A stretch of 64,000 nucleotides of DNA. Source: Methanothermobacter sp. (GTDB lineage: Archaea; Methanobacteriota; Methanobacteria; Methanobacteriales; Methanothermobacteraceae). The position numbers and the translations under genes are program-made. Shown in pieces: positions 47,728 to 57,363 of this stretch. Location: contig NZ_JASFYE010000003.1 of assembly GCF_030055425.1 (NCBI RefSeq), forward strand, positions 127,350-191,349. Reading direction: 5' to 3'. The notes beneath the pieces were generated by a model. It was given only the letters and a program-made list of their open reading frames with translations. It was not told the origin of the DNA and searched no databases. Position 1 is the first letter of the stretch. Each line of letters begins with the position of its first letter.

Positions 47728-48312
47728 ATGATTATAGAGAGATTTATTCATGAGGTATTTATAGACTTCACCGGTGACTCAATGAGGATTCTTACAACAC
47801 CAATGTGTGAGGGCATACTGAGGATTGCAGGCGTCATGGGGTACCATGTGACCCGCAAACCTCAGGATGAGGATGCAGACATTTTATTTGTGCTATCTGA
47901 GACACCAGTTGGCGGGGCGGTTAAACTTAAACTCAACACATTCCCCCAGATAAGGGAGGCCATAGGAACCGTTTTCAGGACTGTTCAGGACCTGGATCCT
48001 GGAAGCCTCAGGTACTCCTCGGCTGATGAGATAGACTTTGAGGTCTGCTCCCCATGGTGGCATGATCCTGCGGGGTTGCGGGAGATGAACAGCAAGATAA
48101 AAGTAAGGGTTTATTCAGATTTCTTAAGGGAGATCGTTGGGGATATGGGATTCAACATTGTTGATTTGAATGAAGATTTCACTGTATGCCCCGATTACAT
48201 GGAACTTGACTGCATCAGGGTCCCCTCCCACAGAAACCTTCCAGTGGACCCTGTTAAGAGGGCTTTATTCAGGTACACGTATCTGGAGAGGAAATTATGT
48301 ACGAAACTTTAA
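47728..48312 (+). CDS. mmp17: Methanogenesis marker protein 17
   Basis: Up to 194 residues. From position next to marker 7 and from the blocks [40 protein letters not shown] and [21 protein letters not shown] assign it to marker 17. In Methanococcus this protein copurifies in the ATP-dependent MCR activation complex with McrC, Mmp3, Mmp7 and AtwA. The start is uncertain: ATG 47728 has no ribosome site and overlaps a TATA-like CTTATAAAT, while ATG 47782 has a GGTGA at proper spacing (a 176-residue product). It overlaps mmp7 by 16 bases. Confidence 0.75.
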   Translation: MIIERFIHEVFIDFTGDSMRILTTPMCEGILRIAGVMGYHVTRKPQDEDADILFVLSETPVGGAVKLKLNTFPQIREAIGTVFRTVQDLDPGSLRYSSADEIDFEVCSPWWHDPAGLREMNSKIKVRVYSDFLREIVGDMGFNIVDLNEDFTVCPDYMELDCIRVPSHRNLPVDPVKRALFRYTYLERKLCTKL

Positions 48313-49211
48313 CCTATCAGGGCGGTGTGCACCGCCATGAGGAAATGAAGGAACTGATTGAGGACCTCGGCGGATTTGTTCTCCAGGAGAACATGCTTCA
48401 GATGGACCTCATACTCACACTGGCCGTCCCAATTGAGGACGTGGATAAGGTGAGGGAGAAGGCCCGGGAGCTCCTGGGGAAGGTTAAGGTTGCCCCTATG
48501 GCGGGTACCGAGATAGCCATCGTCTCACCGACCCTGGCAAGGCATCATTTACCCCACTCTGCCTGTGATATATCCGAGTACCTCCGAAGATACGGTGCCA
48601 AGGATAACATGATAGGCCTTGCCCGTGGGGCAGGTAAGGGTATATCCAGGATATCAGAGGACGAAAAGAGGCTCATAGAGGAACATGATCTTGCAGTTTT
48701 TGCCCTTGGAAGTTTTGAGCAGTGCATAAAGGATAAGGTCCATCTTTTCAGCGACATAAACATCCCGGTGGTGGTTACAGGGTCCCCTGAGAAGATTGAC
48801 CTCAGCGAGCTTCCAGGTGCCGACGCATATGTTGGGGGCCTTGGGAGGATACCCCGGAGGCTGAAGAGGGGTGAGGATATAAGGGCCCTCAGAAAACTTG
48901 TTGAGGTGGTCGAGGATATACTTGACAGGAGGAGGCGTGAAATGGCGGCGGACCCACCTCTGGTCCCCTCAATACTTGTTAAGACCGAGATTGAGAATCA
49001 GGTGCCTGCCGTTAAGGAGGTCTACTCCCCCACACCTGTAACAAGTCAGCTTGATGGGGTCCGTGTGAAGCTCAACTATGACCGCTATCATGACGAGATA
49101 GCAGATGTGAGGGTTTCTGATTACCGGCTGGGCGACATATCTGAGATCAGGAAGTCAATGATGTACGACTACATTCTGGTTAAGTTACTGCCTGAAAGCT
49201 CCATACTGTGA
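48297..49211 (+). CDS. mmp7: Methanogenesis marker protein 7
   Basis: A 304-residue protein opening with [20 protein letters not shown], the marker 7 signature. Further blocks are [40 protein letters not shown] and [20 protein letters not shown]. In other methanogens Mmp7 is part of the MCR activation complex that reduces nickel in F430; the biochemical step of Mmp7 alone is not known to me. It begins inside the end of mmp17, so the two are translationally coupled, and the metallophosphoesterase starts four bases after its stop. Confidence 0.86.
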   Translation: MYETLTYQGGVHRHEEMKELIEDLGGFVLQENMLQMDLILTLAVPIEDVDKVREKARELLGKVKVAPMAGTEIAIVSPTLARHHLPHSACDISEYLRRYGAKDNMIGLARGAGKGISRISEDEKRLIEEHDLAVFALGSFEQCIKDKVHLFSDINIPVVVTGSPEKIDLSELPGADAYVGGLGRIPRRLKRGEDIRALRKLVEVVEDILDRRRREMAADPPLVPSILVKTEIENQVPAVKEVYSPTPVTSQLDGVRVKLNYDRYHDEIADVRVSDYRLGDISEIRKSMMYDYILVKLLPESSIL

Positions 49212-49215
49212 TCCC

Positions 49216-50262
49216 ATGAGGAGGGAGTTCCAGGTCCTGATATTTATCCTGCTCTTCTCCTCAGGATACTATCTTCTTAATTTTACTGTCCTGGAATCTC
49301 TTGGTATGGGAATTCTGAGCCTCCCCCTTACATTTCTTCTACCGGCAGCCATAATCTCCGAGAGGGTATACCCATCATTTATCTCAAGGGCTGCCTATGT
49401 GGTTTCCATGATATGGGTGGGAATGGCTGTTTACATCCTCATTGGCCTTGGGGTAACCTTTGCAGCATCCCTTGTTCCAGGTATTCCGTTCTCCCCTATC
49501 CCTGCGGCGGCCTTCTCCGTTATAATGGTTTTCTATGGGCTTTTGAAGGGCTGGAATATTGAGGTCAGGACTGTTAGGATCCCATTTCCATGCAGCGATA
49601 AGCTGAGGCTGGTGCAGATTTCAGATCTTCATGTGGGGACTGTGAGGTCAGGGGGTTTCATCAGGAGGGTTTCTTCTCTTATCTCTGAAATTGAACCTGA
49701 TGCCGTCCTCATAACAGGTGACCTCCTGGATGGTTCAAGGCCCGTTGAAGTTTCAACACTCTCCGAGCTTCAGGCAGATGTACCCGTATTTTTTGTTTCT
49801 GGCAACCATGACACCTATTCAGGGGACTTCAGGTCCGCAGTGGAGGGGGCGGGTATCATGTGTATTGATCAGCGCGTTGTTGATTTCAGGGGGGTGCAGG
49901 TTGCAGGTGTGGGTTATTCGATGGAGAGACATTCTCTTCCTGCAATCCTTGATATAATGGAATTTGACCCGAGGAGGCCCCTCATACTTCTTCATCACCT
50001 TCCTGTTGACTGGGATGACGCCAGGGAAATGGGTGTTGACCTCCAGCTATCCGGCCATACGCATGGCGGGCAGTTCTACCCCTTCAACCTCCTTGTTGGC
50101 ATGATGTTCCCCTTTATCAGGGGCCTTTATGAGGATTCAGGACGTTTTCTATATGTTTCACAGGGCACAGGCACATGGGGGCCACCTCTTCGTATAGGAT
50201 CATCCTGTGAGGTCACGGTTATTGAACTTATTCCCTCTGATCATGGCTTCAATGGAGATTAA
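49216..50262 (+). CDS. Membrane-anchored metallophosphoesterase
   Basis: A 348-residue protein with about three to four membrane helices in the first 115 residues, then a calcineurin-like phosphoesterase domain. All metal motifs are present: SDLHVG, GDLLDG, GNHD, HHLP and GHTHGGQ. The architecture is like bacterial YkuE/YaeI, which cleave lipid-linked phosphoesters. It follows mmp7 by four bases, so it is likely cotranscribed with the MCR activation genes, but no functional tie is evident. Confidence 0.88.
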   Translation: MRREFQVLIFILLFSSGYYLLNFTVLESLGMGILSLPLTFLLPAAIISERVYPSFISRAAYVVSMIWVGMAVYILIGLGVTFAASLVPGIPFSPIPAAAFSVIMVFYGLLKGWNIEVRTVRIPFPCSDKLRLVQISDLHVGTVRSGGFIRRVSSLISEIEPDAVLITGDLLDGSRPVEVSTLSELQADVPVFFVSGNHDTYSGDFRSAVEGAGIMCIDQRVVDFRGVQVAGVGYSMERHSLPAILDIMEFDPRRPLILLHHLPVDWDDAREMGVDLQLSGHTHGGQFYPFNLLVGMMFPFIRGLYEDSGRFLYVSQGTGTWGPPLRIGSSCEVTVIELIPSDHGFNGD

Positions 50263-50360
50263 GGATGAATTGAATGGTATTCATTATTTCGCTGGTTTTA
50301 TGGTGATGGCTGGTTTTTTAGGCGACTGGCTTTTATGTTCTCTGACCCCCTGATGGGAAA

Positions 50361-50393
50361 CTTTAAATACAATTTTTGAATATATATTCAAAA
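50361..50393 (+). promoter_or_regulatory. TATA box and 20-bp perfect palindrome upstream of UPF0251
   Basis: A TATA-like CTTTAAATAC (50361-50370) is followed by TTTTGAATATATATTCAAAA (50374-50393), which is its own reverse complement over 20 bases and ends one base before the ATG at 50395. Placement over the expected transcription start and immediately ahead of an HTH protein gene suggests an autoregulatory operator on a leaderless transcript. Confidence 0.65.
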
Positions 50394-50394
50394 C

Positions 50395-50964
50395 ATGCCT
50401 AGACCAAGAAGATACAGGAGAATCCTGGGAGAACCCCGTGTGGTTGCATTTTCCCCGGAAGCCGGTGAAGAAGAAGTTGAGGTTGAGATAACCCTCGATG
50501 AATTTGAGGCTGTCAGGTTAAGGGACTACCATGACATAAAACAGAAAAAGGCTGCTGAAATCATGGGTATATCACAGCCAACATTTCACAGGACACTGAC
50601 ATCCGCACGGGCCAAGATAGCAGAGGCACTGGTCGAGGGCAGACCAATAATACTGAAAGGAGGTGATTACATCACAGACAGAAGAAGATACAAGTGCATG
50701 GACTGCCAGTTTGAGTGGATCTCACCTGAAAAGGAATACAAAAAGTGCCCAGACTGTGATTCAGAAAACATAACGCTGGTATCAGCAGATACACTACCAA
50801 GGATGGGAAGGGGAGGCTTCGGAAGAGGCCTTGGCGCTGGACGTGGGGCACCACGTGTCTGCAAATGCATTGAATGCGGATACGAGGCACCAAAAACACC
50901 TGGAGTTCCATGCAGAATGGAGAAATGTCCAGAGTGCGGCGCACCAATGTGTGGAGCCGACTGA
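50395..50964 (+). CDS. UPF0251 (DUF134) HTH protein with two zinc ribbons
   Basis: A 189-residue putative regulator. Residues 1-90 are the DUF134 domain with a sigma-70-like helix-turn-helix (KKAAEIMGISQPTFHRTLTS, about 52-71). A first zinc ribbon follows (Cys101/104 and 118/121), then a Gly/Arg-rich linker (about 136-152) and a second Cys cluster (156, 158, 161, 173, 178, 181). Most DUF134 proteins lack this double-ribbon tail, so the C-terminal half is a lineage addition. No ribosome site precedes ATG 50395. The adjoining palindrome suggests self-repression. Confidence 0.85.
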   Translation: MPRPRRYRRILGEPRVVAFSPEAGEEEVEVEITLDEFEAVRLRDYHDIKQKKAAEIMGISQPTFHRTLTSARAKIAEALVEGRPIILKGGDYITDRRRYKCMDCQFEWISPEKEYKKCPDCDSENITLVSADTLPRMGRGGFGRGLGAGRGAPRVCKCIECGYEAPKTPGVPCRMEKCPECGAPMCGAD

Positions 50965-51353
50965 AACTTTAACGCCAAGACCTGTATTCAGCGATTTATC
51001 ATAATTACGCTGAATACCCCCTATCTATGATAAAATACATAACAGCTTGTTATATATGTGATTTGAGACTGTACCACCTCTACCTATTTTGATGAAGAGT
51101 TAAGGTGGTAATCGTAATTATAGTGATTGTACCGGAGGGGGGTTAGTTCTCAATCAGGGGCATGATATTATTAGCAGGTTACATGTATTTTACCAGATGA
51201 TAACTCTTATTCTGGAAAAACAGATTATTTCATGTCTGCTAATAATAGAGAATCAGCAAACCGAAATTTCGAATGAAGCTGATTTAACGCCAGAATTTTC
51301 GATTAAATGATGCAGATTATTCTTCTCAGGGATTAAATCTACTTGGTTATGAC
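50965..51353. other. Gap with four successive inverted repeats
   Basis: No gene is seen in this 389-base stretch. It contains (1) GTATTCAGCG 50984-50993 / CGCTGAATAC 51008-51017; (2) TACCACCT 51072-51079 / AGGTGGTA 51103-51110; (3) ATTATTAGCAG-GTT-ACATG 51167-51185 / CATGTCTGCTAATAAT 51231-51246, enclosing CCAGA 51193-51197 / TCTGG 51211-51215; and (4) AATCAGC 51251-51257 / GCTGATT 51278-51284, enclosing the palindrome CGAAATTTCG 51262-51271. Item 1 may be a terminator hairpin for UPF0251. Items 3 and 4 could be a structured RNA. Confidence 0.6.
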
Positions 51354-52646
51354 CTAAAGTTTCCTCTTCAACATACGCGTAACAGTTTCTATATGCTTCT
51401 GCTGTTCCCTGGCCTCCTTCTGAAGTGACATCAGGAGTTCATTGGTCACAGGGATGGGCATGCTCCTGAATACGTATGAATCAAGCATGAAACTGAATGC
51501 CCTCTCCTCAGCCAGACTCCTGAACTTCCTGTCTGATGGCTCCATGAATACAGGGTTATCCTCATCTTCAAGGCCCTTAACCTCCTCACCAAGTTCCGTG
51601 CCTGGTATCGGTTCAGCGATGCTCACAAAGTAGTCGTCGAGCATGAGTTCATCTGCAAGTTCCAGGGTCTCCTCATAGTCTCTTTCATCTTCACCGGGGT
51701 ACCCCACTATGAATGACCCTGCAACCTTCAGATTATGCTCCCTGGCAAGTTCAACAGCCTCAATAACATCCCCTGGTTTGATGCCCTTCTTCATCCTTCT
51801 GAGGATCCTTCTGCTCCCTGACTCTATACCATAGAACACCCAGCCATTGGAGTACTCTGATATGGCATCGAGGATCTCAGGGGTCACCATATCAACCCGT
51901 ATATCAGGCACCGTCAGATTCCGGGGCCCTGTGATTTCACTTATGTCCCTGAGGAGCTCAGTGAATGCATCCTCATCAACACCCCTGAACCTGCTGCTCC
52001 CGTAGAGTGTTCCGGTTCCCCCGCTTATTGCAAACCTCCGGGCCCCGGATTTCCTCAGTTCCCTGACCTCCACCACGATATCCTCCAGGGGTCTGCTGCG
52101 GACCTCACGGCCGAAGAATTCCGGGACCTGGCAGAATGTGCAGTTACCTGGGCAGCCCCTGTGGGTTTCAATGTAGACACTGGCACTCCTTATGTTCTCC
52201 TGTGAGATATCTGCAGGAACAAGTGGGAGGGTCCTTTTCATGGAGCAGCGGGTTGGTTCATTGATTATAAACCCTTCAGGGGATTTAAATGCTGCCCCGG
52301 GCATTTCAGACGCTTCCAGACTTCCAGATGCAACCTCCATGGCCATCCCCACCTTATCCTCACCCTCGCCCTGAATTACAAGGTCAACGTCGAGGTGGCG
52401 GAGTACAAGTTCAGGGTCCATGCTCACGGGACCCCCCACCACCCTGAAACCCCGTATATTATTAATAATATCCCTGTACCTCAGGAGGTGGATGGTGGAC
52501 TGGAGGCTTATGAAAACCACATCTGCGCCGGAACCCTCAAGGCCCTTCCTGAGTTCAACGCTGCAGCCAAGGTCCCTCAGGGCACCGGCAATGAGCATTG
52601 AACCGTAGGTGTAGTGCTCTGGTGTTAAAACAACCACACGAGTCAT
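51354..52646 (-). CDS. B12-binding radical SAM protein, probable McrA glutamine C-methyltransferase
   Basis: A 430-residue protein. The N-terminal ~110 residues look like a cobalamin-binding Rossmann domain (VVVLTPEHYTYGSMLIAGAL, then VVFISLQSTIHLLRY, GEGEDKV). The radical SAM domain has Cys165, Cys169 and Cys172 (CPGNCTFC), with FAISGGTGTLYGSSRF and GIESGSRRILRRMKKGI following. It overlaps mmp10 by four bases and lies beside mcr. B12-dependent radical SAM methylases modify McrA; methylation of Gln400 (MgmA) is the natural guess for this one because Mmp10 methylates Arg271. This assignment is inference from context. Confidence 0.7.
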   Translation of the reverse strand: MTRVVVLTPEHYTYGSMLIAGALRDLGCSVELRKGLEGSGADVVFISLQSTIHLLRYRDIINNIRGFRVVGGPVSMDPELVLRHLDVDLVIQGEGEDKVGMAMEVASGSLEASEMPGAAFKSPEGFIINEPTRCSMKRTLPLVPADISQENIRSASVYIETHRGCPGNCTFCQVPEFFGREVRSRPLEDIVVEVRELRKSGARRFAISGGTGTLYGSSRFRGVDEDAFTELLRDISEITGPRNLTVPDIRVDMVTPEILDAISEYSNGWVFYGIESGSRRILRRMKKGIKPGDVIEAVELAREHNLKVAGSFIVGYPGEDERDYEETLELADELMLDDYFVSIAEPIPGTELGEEVKGLEDEDNPVFMEPSDRKFRSLAEERAFSFMLDSYVFRSMPIPVTNELLMSLQKEAREQQKHIETVTRMLKRKL

Positions 52647-53890
52647 TCAGAAGCACCGAAGAAATTTATGGCCTGTATAAGTTCATAGAATGCTTCCATC
52701 TCCCGCTCTATAACATCATACTGGGACAGCGTACCGCTCATCTCCCCATCAACGGTGAGCCTTTCAGGACCCCTTATGACTATCCGGTCGGTACCATCCC
52801 GGCTTAGAACCTCCTTTGCCTGCATTTCATGGACAAATGCCCTGCCAGGGATTATCACTGTTTCCTTAAGTTCGCTGAGGTCCACAGCCTCGAGGTCCCT
52901 CCTGGTGATGAGGCATGCTATGTCCTTCTCAACACCAACAACGTTCACCATATCCTCTGCCCCAAGGTTCCTTATTATCCTCCTTATGTAGGGGGCTGCA
53001 ATGGATCCTGTGATTATGGTTGCCTCTCCCCTGATTTCAGGGAGGATCTCAAGGTACTCCCTGCTTGAGTCATCTGCAAGGACAAAGGGTGTACCGTTTT
53101 CAGGGTCGCAGACAGGTGTCCCTGTAACCCTGAGATTGAACTCCCGGTCAACCATCCTCACAAGGTCCTCAAATTCCTGGACTGTGTGCGGCTCTATACC
53201 CTCAATTATTGGCTCATTGCCGAGTATCAGCCCCTGGTGCTCATAGTTTGCAAACCGCATCATTATGAATCCAGTGGCCCCCCACTCCTCAAGTCTGGAG
53301 CAGGTTTCAAGGAGGTCATCACCATCATTCACACCTGGTATGATCACTGCTGCAGCGTGGACCTCACAGGATTCACAGAATATCCTGAGGGCTTCCAGTG
53401 CATTTTCAGCGTTCCTATCACGCATCCACTCCCTCCTCAGGAGGGGGTTCGCTGAGAACACCGTGAAGGTTACCTCATCCACACCATTTCCAATGAGCCG
53501 GGATGCCAGTTCAGGGTCATCCATGCCCTTACCGCTTGTGTATCCCAGGTGTATGGGGATCCCAAACTCACTAAGCCCAGATGTCAGCTCCTCAAGGTGT
53601 GGGTAGCAGCTCACATCACCCCCACCGCTGATGTTTATCTTCAGGTCCTTATCCTGAGTGTTCTGCATCATCAGTGTCGTCTGCACGTTACCCATGACAA
53701 GGAATGGTGGTAAAAATTCCTTTCCCCTCTCTGCAACATCAGTTCCACAGGTTTCACAGCCCACCCTCCCCGGGGAGCAGTTCCTGCAGCCGAAGGGTTC
53801 AAATTCCCCCACCTTTCTGAAGTAACAGTACCTGCAGAATCCCCTGCAGTCCTTGCCAGGTATACCACCCAAATCCGCTATTATCTGCAT
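52643..53890 (-). CDS. mmp10: Methanogenesis marker 10, McrA arginine C-methyltransferase
   Basis: A 415-residue radical SAM enzyme. The opening DLGGIPGKDCRGFCRYCYFR has the cluster cysteines 15, 19 and 22. A second Cys-rich stretch (CRNCSPGRVGCETCG) follows, then INISGGGDVSCYPHLEEL, all diagnostic of Mmp10. It is the B12-dependent enzyme that installs 5-methylarginine in McrA (Arg271 here). It starts at ATG 53890 about 25-30 bases after a TATA-like AAATTATATTTAA on the minus strand, so it is probably leaderless, and reads away from mcrB. Confidence 0.9.
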   Translation of the reverse strand: MQIIADLGGIPGKDCRGFCRYCYFRKVGEFEPFGCRNCSPGRVGCETCGTDVAERGKEFLPPFLVMGNVQTTLMMQNTQDKDLKINISGGGDVSCYPHLEELTSGLSEFGIPIHLGYTSGKGMDDPELASRLIGNGVDEVTFTVFSANPLLRREWMRDRNAENALEALRIFCESCEVHAAAVIIPGVNDGDDLLETCSRLEEWGATGFIMMRFANYEHQGLILGNEPIIEGIEPHTVQEFEDLVRMVDREFNLRVTGTPVCDPENGTPFVLADDSSREYLEILPEIRGEATIITGSIAAPYIRRIIRNLGAEDMVNVVGVEKDIACLITRRDLEAVDLSELKETVIIPGRAFVHEMQAKEVLSRDGTDRIVIRGPERLTVDGEMSGTLSQYDVIEREMEAFYELIQAINFFGASE

Positions 53891-54020
53891 GTCCCTTTTT
53901 CTGTGCCGCGCCTTAAATATAATTTATTACCCTGCAGCCATCATAATGGCGGTGTGCATGATCATAAAAATCAACGCAGCCGTACAAAAAATCCATAAAA
54001 CCCGAAGAAAATGTGTTGAT

Positions 54021-54031
54021 ACATATAAATC
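54021..54031 (+). promoter_or_regulatory. mcr operon TATA box
   Basis: ACATATAAATC is the best TATA-like element before mcrB. It predicts transcription starting near 54045-54055 and a leader of about 140-150 bases. TTAATTAATTATG at 54056-54068 is an alternative, which would start the RNA almost exactly at the folded element (about 54090). Confidence 0.5.
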
Positions 54032-54088
54032 TTTCGACTTGATTCAGAAAGAAATCTTAATTAATTATGATCAAGTTAAATATGCACC

Positions 54089-55527
<1,439 letters not shown>

Positions 55528-55558
55528 ATAATCTCTCAGAACTGGGGGCAAAAAACCA

Positions 55559-55996
55559 ATGGACGTTCAGATATTTCCTCACAGGCTGCTAGGGGCCGAC
55601 ACCACAGAGAAACTCCTTAACCGCCTTGAGGACATCCACGGCGTTAAGAGAATGGTGATCCACGGACAGAGACTACCACCAGAGGACCACCCTGACAGGC
55701 GCATAATCAACGTGAAAGGCCAGGAATTTGAACTTCAGGTTAAAACTGGCCGCGTGCTGCTTGAAGTGGAGGACGAGGAGACAATAACAGATATCAAGAG
55801 GGTTTGCGAGGATCTCCTGCCCTTTGGATATGATGTTACTCCCGGCAAGTACATAAGAACACAGAAAACCGTCACAGACGAGATAAAGTACGGCGAGAAC
55901 CTTGATGAGATTCCTGATGAACTCATCGGTCTCACGGATCAGAACGCCAGGCTCAGTGAAAGGGCCACAATAATAAAAAGAAAGAAGGAGCATTAG
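55559..55996 (+). CDS. mcrD: MCR operon protein D
   Basis: A 145-residue protein found in nearly all mcr operons but not in the mature enzyme. The opening [20 protein letters not shown] and [12 protein letters not shown] are typical. Studies in other methanogens report binding to immature MCR, so an assembly or F430-delivery role is likely but unsettled. GGGGG lies shortly before ATG 55559; it abuts mcrC directly (TAG then ATG). Confidence 0.95.
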   Translation: MDVQIFPHRLLGADTTEKLLNRLEDIHGVKRMVIHGQRLPPEDHPDRRIINVKGQEFELQVKTGRVLLEVEDEETITDIKRVCEDLLPFGYDVTPGKYIRTQKTVTDEIKYGENLDEIPDELIGLTDQNARLSERATIIKRKKEH

Positions 55997-56593
55997 ATGA
56001 TCGGAAAGTGCACTCACGTGGTTGACTGTAGAGAGACAATGGGCATGGGTGAAGGTGGAGGAATAGCCCAGAGGGGCACCTTTGCCCAGTGCGGAAGTGA
56101 AGTTCTGGCAGTGGCAATGTCACCTGGCAGGCGCCACATAACCAAGCCTGTCTGCGAGATAACATTTGCCCTGAGGGAAGCAAACATAATGACCAGTACT
56201 CTGGTACTCAACGCAGGCGCAGGGGTTCCACAGGACGCTCCAAGTGCCGGTGCAGGAAGCCTCTTTGGATTAACGCCTGCTGAAGTCGAGCAGATGAAGC
56301 GGCACAGACTCCTTGTGGTGCACCTTGGCGGAGTCAAGAACCACATCACCTACAAGGCGCGCCTCATACTCAGAAACGTTGACCGCCCATGCATAGTCAT
56401 ATGCGAATACCCGGTTGACTTTGAGGACTTTGCGAAGATAGGTGTCAAAACCAGGGCCGTAATGCCTGATGAACCAAAAACCAGGGGAACAATCGTCGAC
56501 ATCGTGAGTGGAGTTATTAGAGGAGAAACCTGTCCCCAGGAAAAACTGGATGAGATTATAAGAAAGGTTAAGTTAGCTTTAGGAGGTGCATGA
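55997..56593 (+). CDS. mcrC: MCR operon protein C
   Basis: A 198-residue protein carrying [40 protein letters not shown] and [19 protein letters not shown], the McrC signature. In Methanococcus, McrC is part of the ATP-dependent activation complex that reduces F430 nickel to Ni(I), together with Mmp3, Mmp7, Mmp17 and AtwA; Mmp7 and Mmp17 are encoded 6-8 kb upstream here. It starts one base after the mcrD stop and ends one base before the mcrG ATG 56595. Confidence 0.95.
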   Translation: MIGKCTHVVDCRETMGMGEGGGIAQRGTFAQCGSEVLAVAMSPGRRHITKPVCEITFALREANIMTSTLVLNAGAGVPQDAPSAGAGSLFGLTPAEVEQMKRHRLLVVHLGGVKNHITYKARLILRNVDRPCIVICEYPVDFEDFAKIGVKTRAVMPDEPKTRGTIVDIVSGVIRGETCPQEKLDEIIRKVKLALGGA

Positions 56594-56594
56594 T

Positions 56595-57344
56595 ATGGCA
56601 CAATACTATCCCGGAACAACTAAGGTTGCTCAGAACAGAAGGAATTTCTGTAACCCTGAATACGAACTTGAAAAACTGAGAGAAATCTCAGATGAAGATG
56701 TAGTAAAGATTCTGGGTCACAGGGCCCCAGGGGAAGAATACCCAAGTGTTCACCCACCACTGGAAGAGATGGATGAACCAGAGGACGCAATAAGAGAAAT
56801 GGTCGAACCAATAGACGGTGCAAAGGCCGGTGACAGGGTCAGATACATACAGTTCACAGACTCAATGTACTTCGCCCCAGCCCAGCCATATGTGAGGTCA
56901 AGGGCATACCTCTGCAGGTACAGGGGTGCAGACGCAGGTACACTCTCAGGTCGTCAGATCATAGAGACCAGGGAGAGGGACCTTGAAAAGATATCCAAGG
57001 AACTCCTTGAAACAGAGTTCTTTGACCCTGCAAGGTCAGGTGTCAGGGGTAAATCTGTCCACGGACACTCACTGCGTCTCGATGAGGACGGTATGATGTT
57101 CGACATGCTCAGAAGGCAGATCTACAACAAGGACACAGGCAGAGTCGAAATGGTCAAAAACCAGATCGGTGACGAACTCGACGAACCCGTGGATCTTGGT
57201 GAACCACTGGATGAAGAAACCCTGATGGAAAAAACAACCATCTACCGCGTGGATGGTGAAGCCTACCGTGATGATGTAGAAGCCGTGGAGATCATGCAGA
57301 GAATCCACGTTTTAAGATCACAAGGAGGGTTCAACCCAGAATAA
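56595..57344 (+). CDS. mcrG: Methyl-coenzyme M reductase I, gamma subunit
   Basis: A 249-residue gamma subunit of MCR. MAQYYPGTTKVAQNRRNFCN at the N-terminus, LGHRAPGEEYPSVHPPLEEM, the segment RVRYIQFTDSMYFAPAQPY and RGKSVHGHSLRLDEDGMMFD (F430-contact region with the conserved Ser-Val-His-Gly-His) are normal. ATG 56595 is chosen over an in-frame GTG 56586 that lies in the AGGAGG site. It is followed by mcrA after 19 bases. Confidence 0.98.
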   Translation: MAQYYPGTTKVAQNRRNFCNPEYELEKLREISDEDVVKILGHRAPGEEYPSVHPPLEEMDEPEDAIREMVEPIDGAKAGDRVRYIQFTDSMYFAPAQPYVRSRAYLCRYRGADAGTLSGRQIIETRERDLEKISKELLETEFFDPARSGVRGKSVHGHSLRLDEDGMMFDMLRRQIYNKDTGRVEMVKNQIGDELDEPVDLGEPLDEETLMEKTTIYRVDGEAYRDDVEAVEIMQRIHVLRSQGGFNPE

Positions 57345-57363
57345 TCCGGGGGAGGTGTAGATT

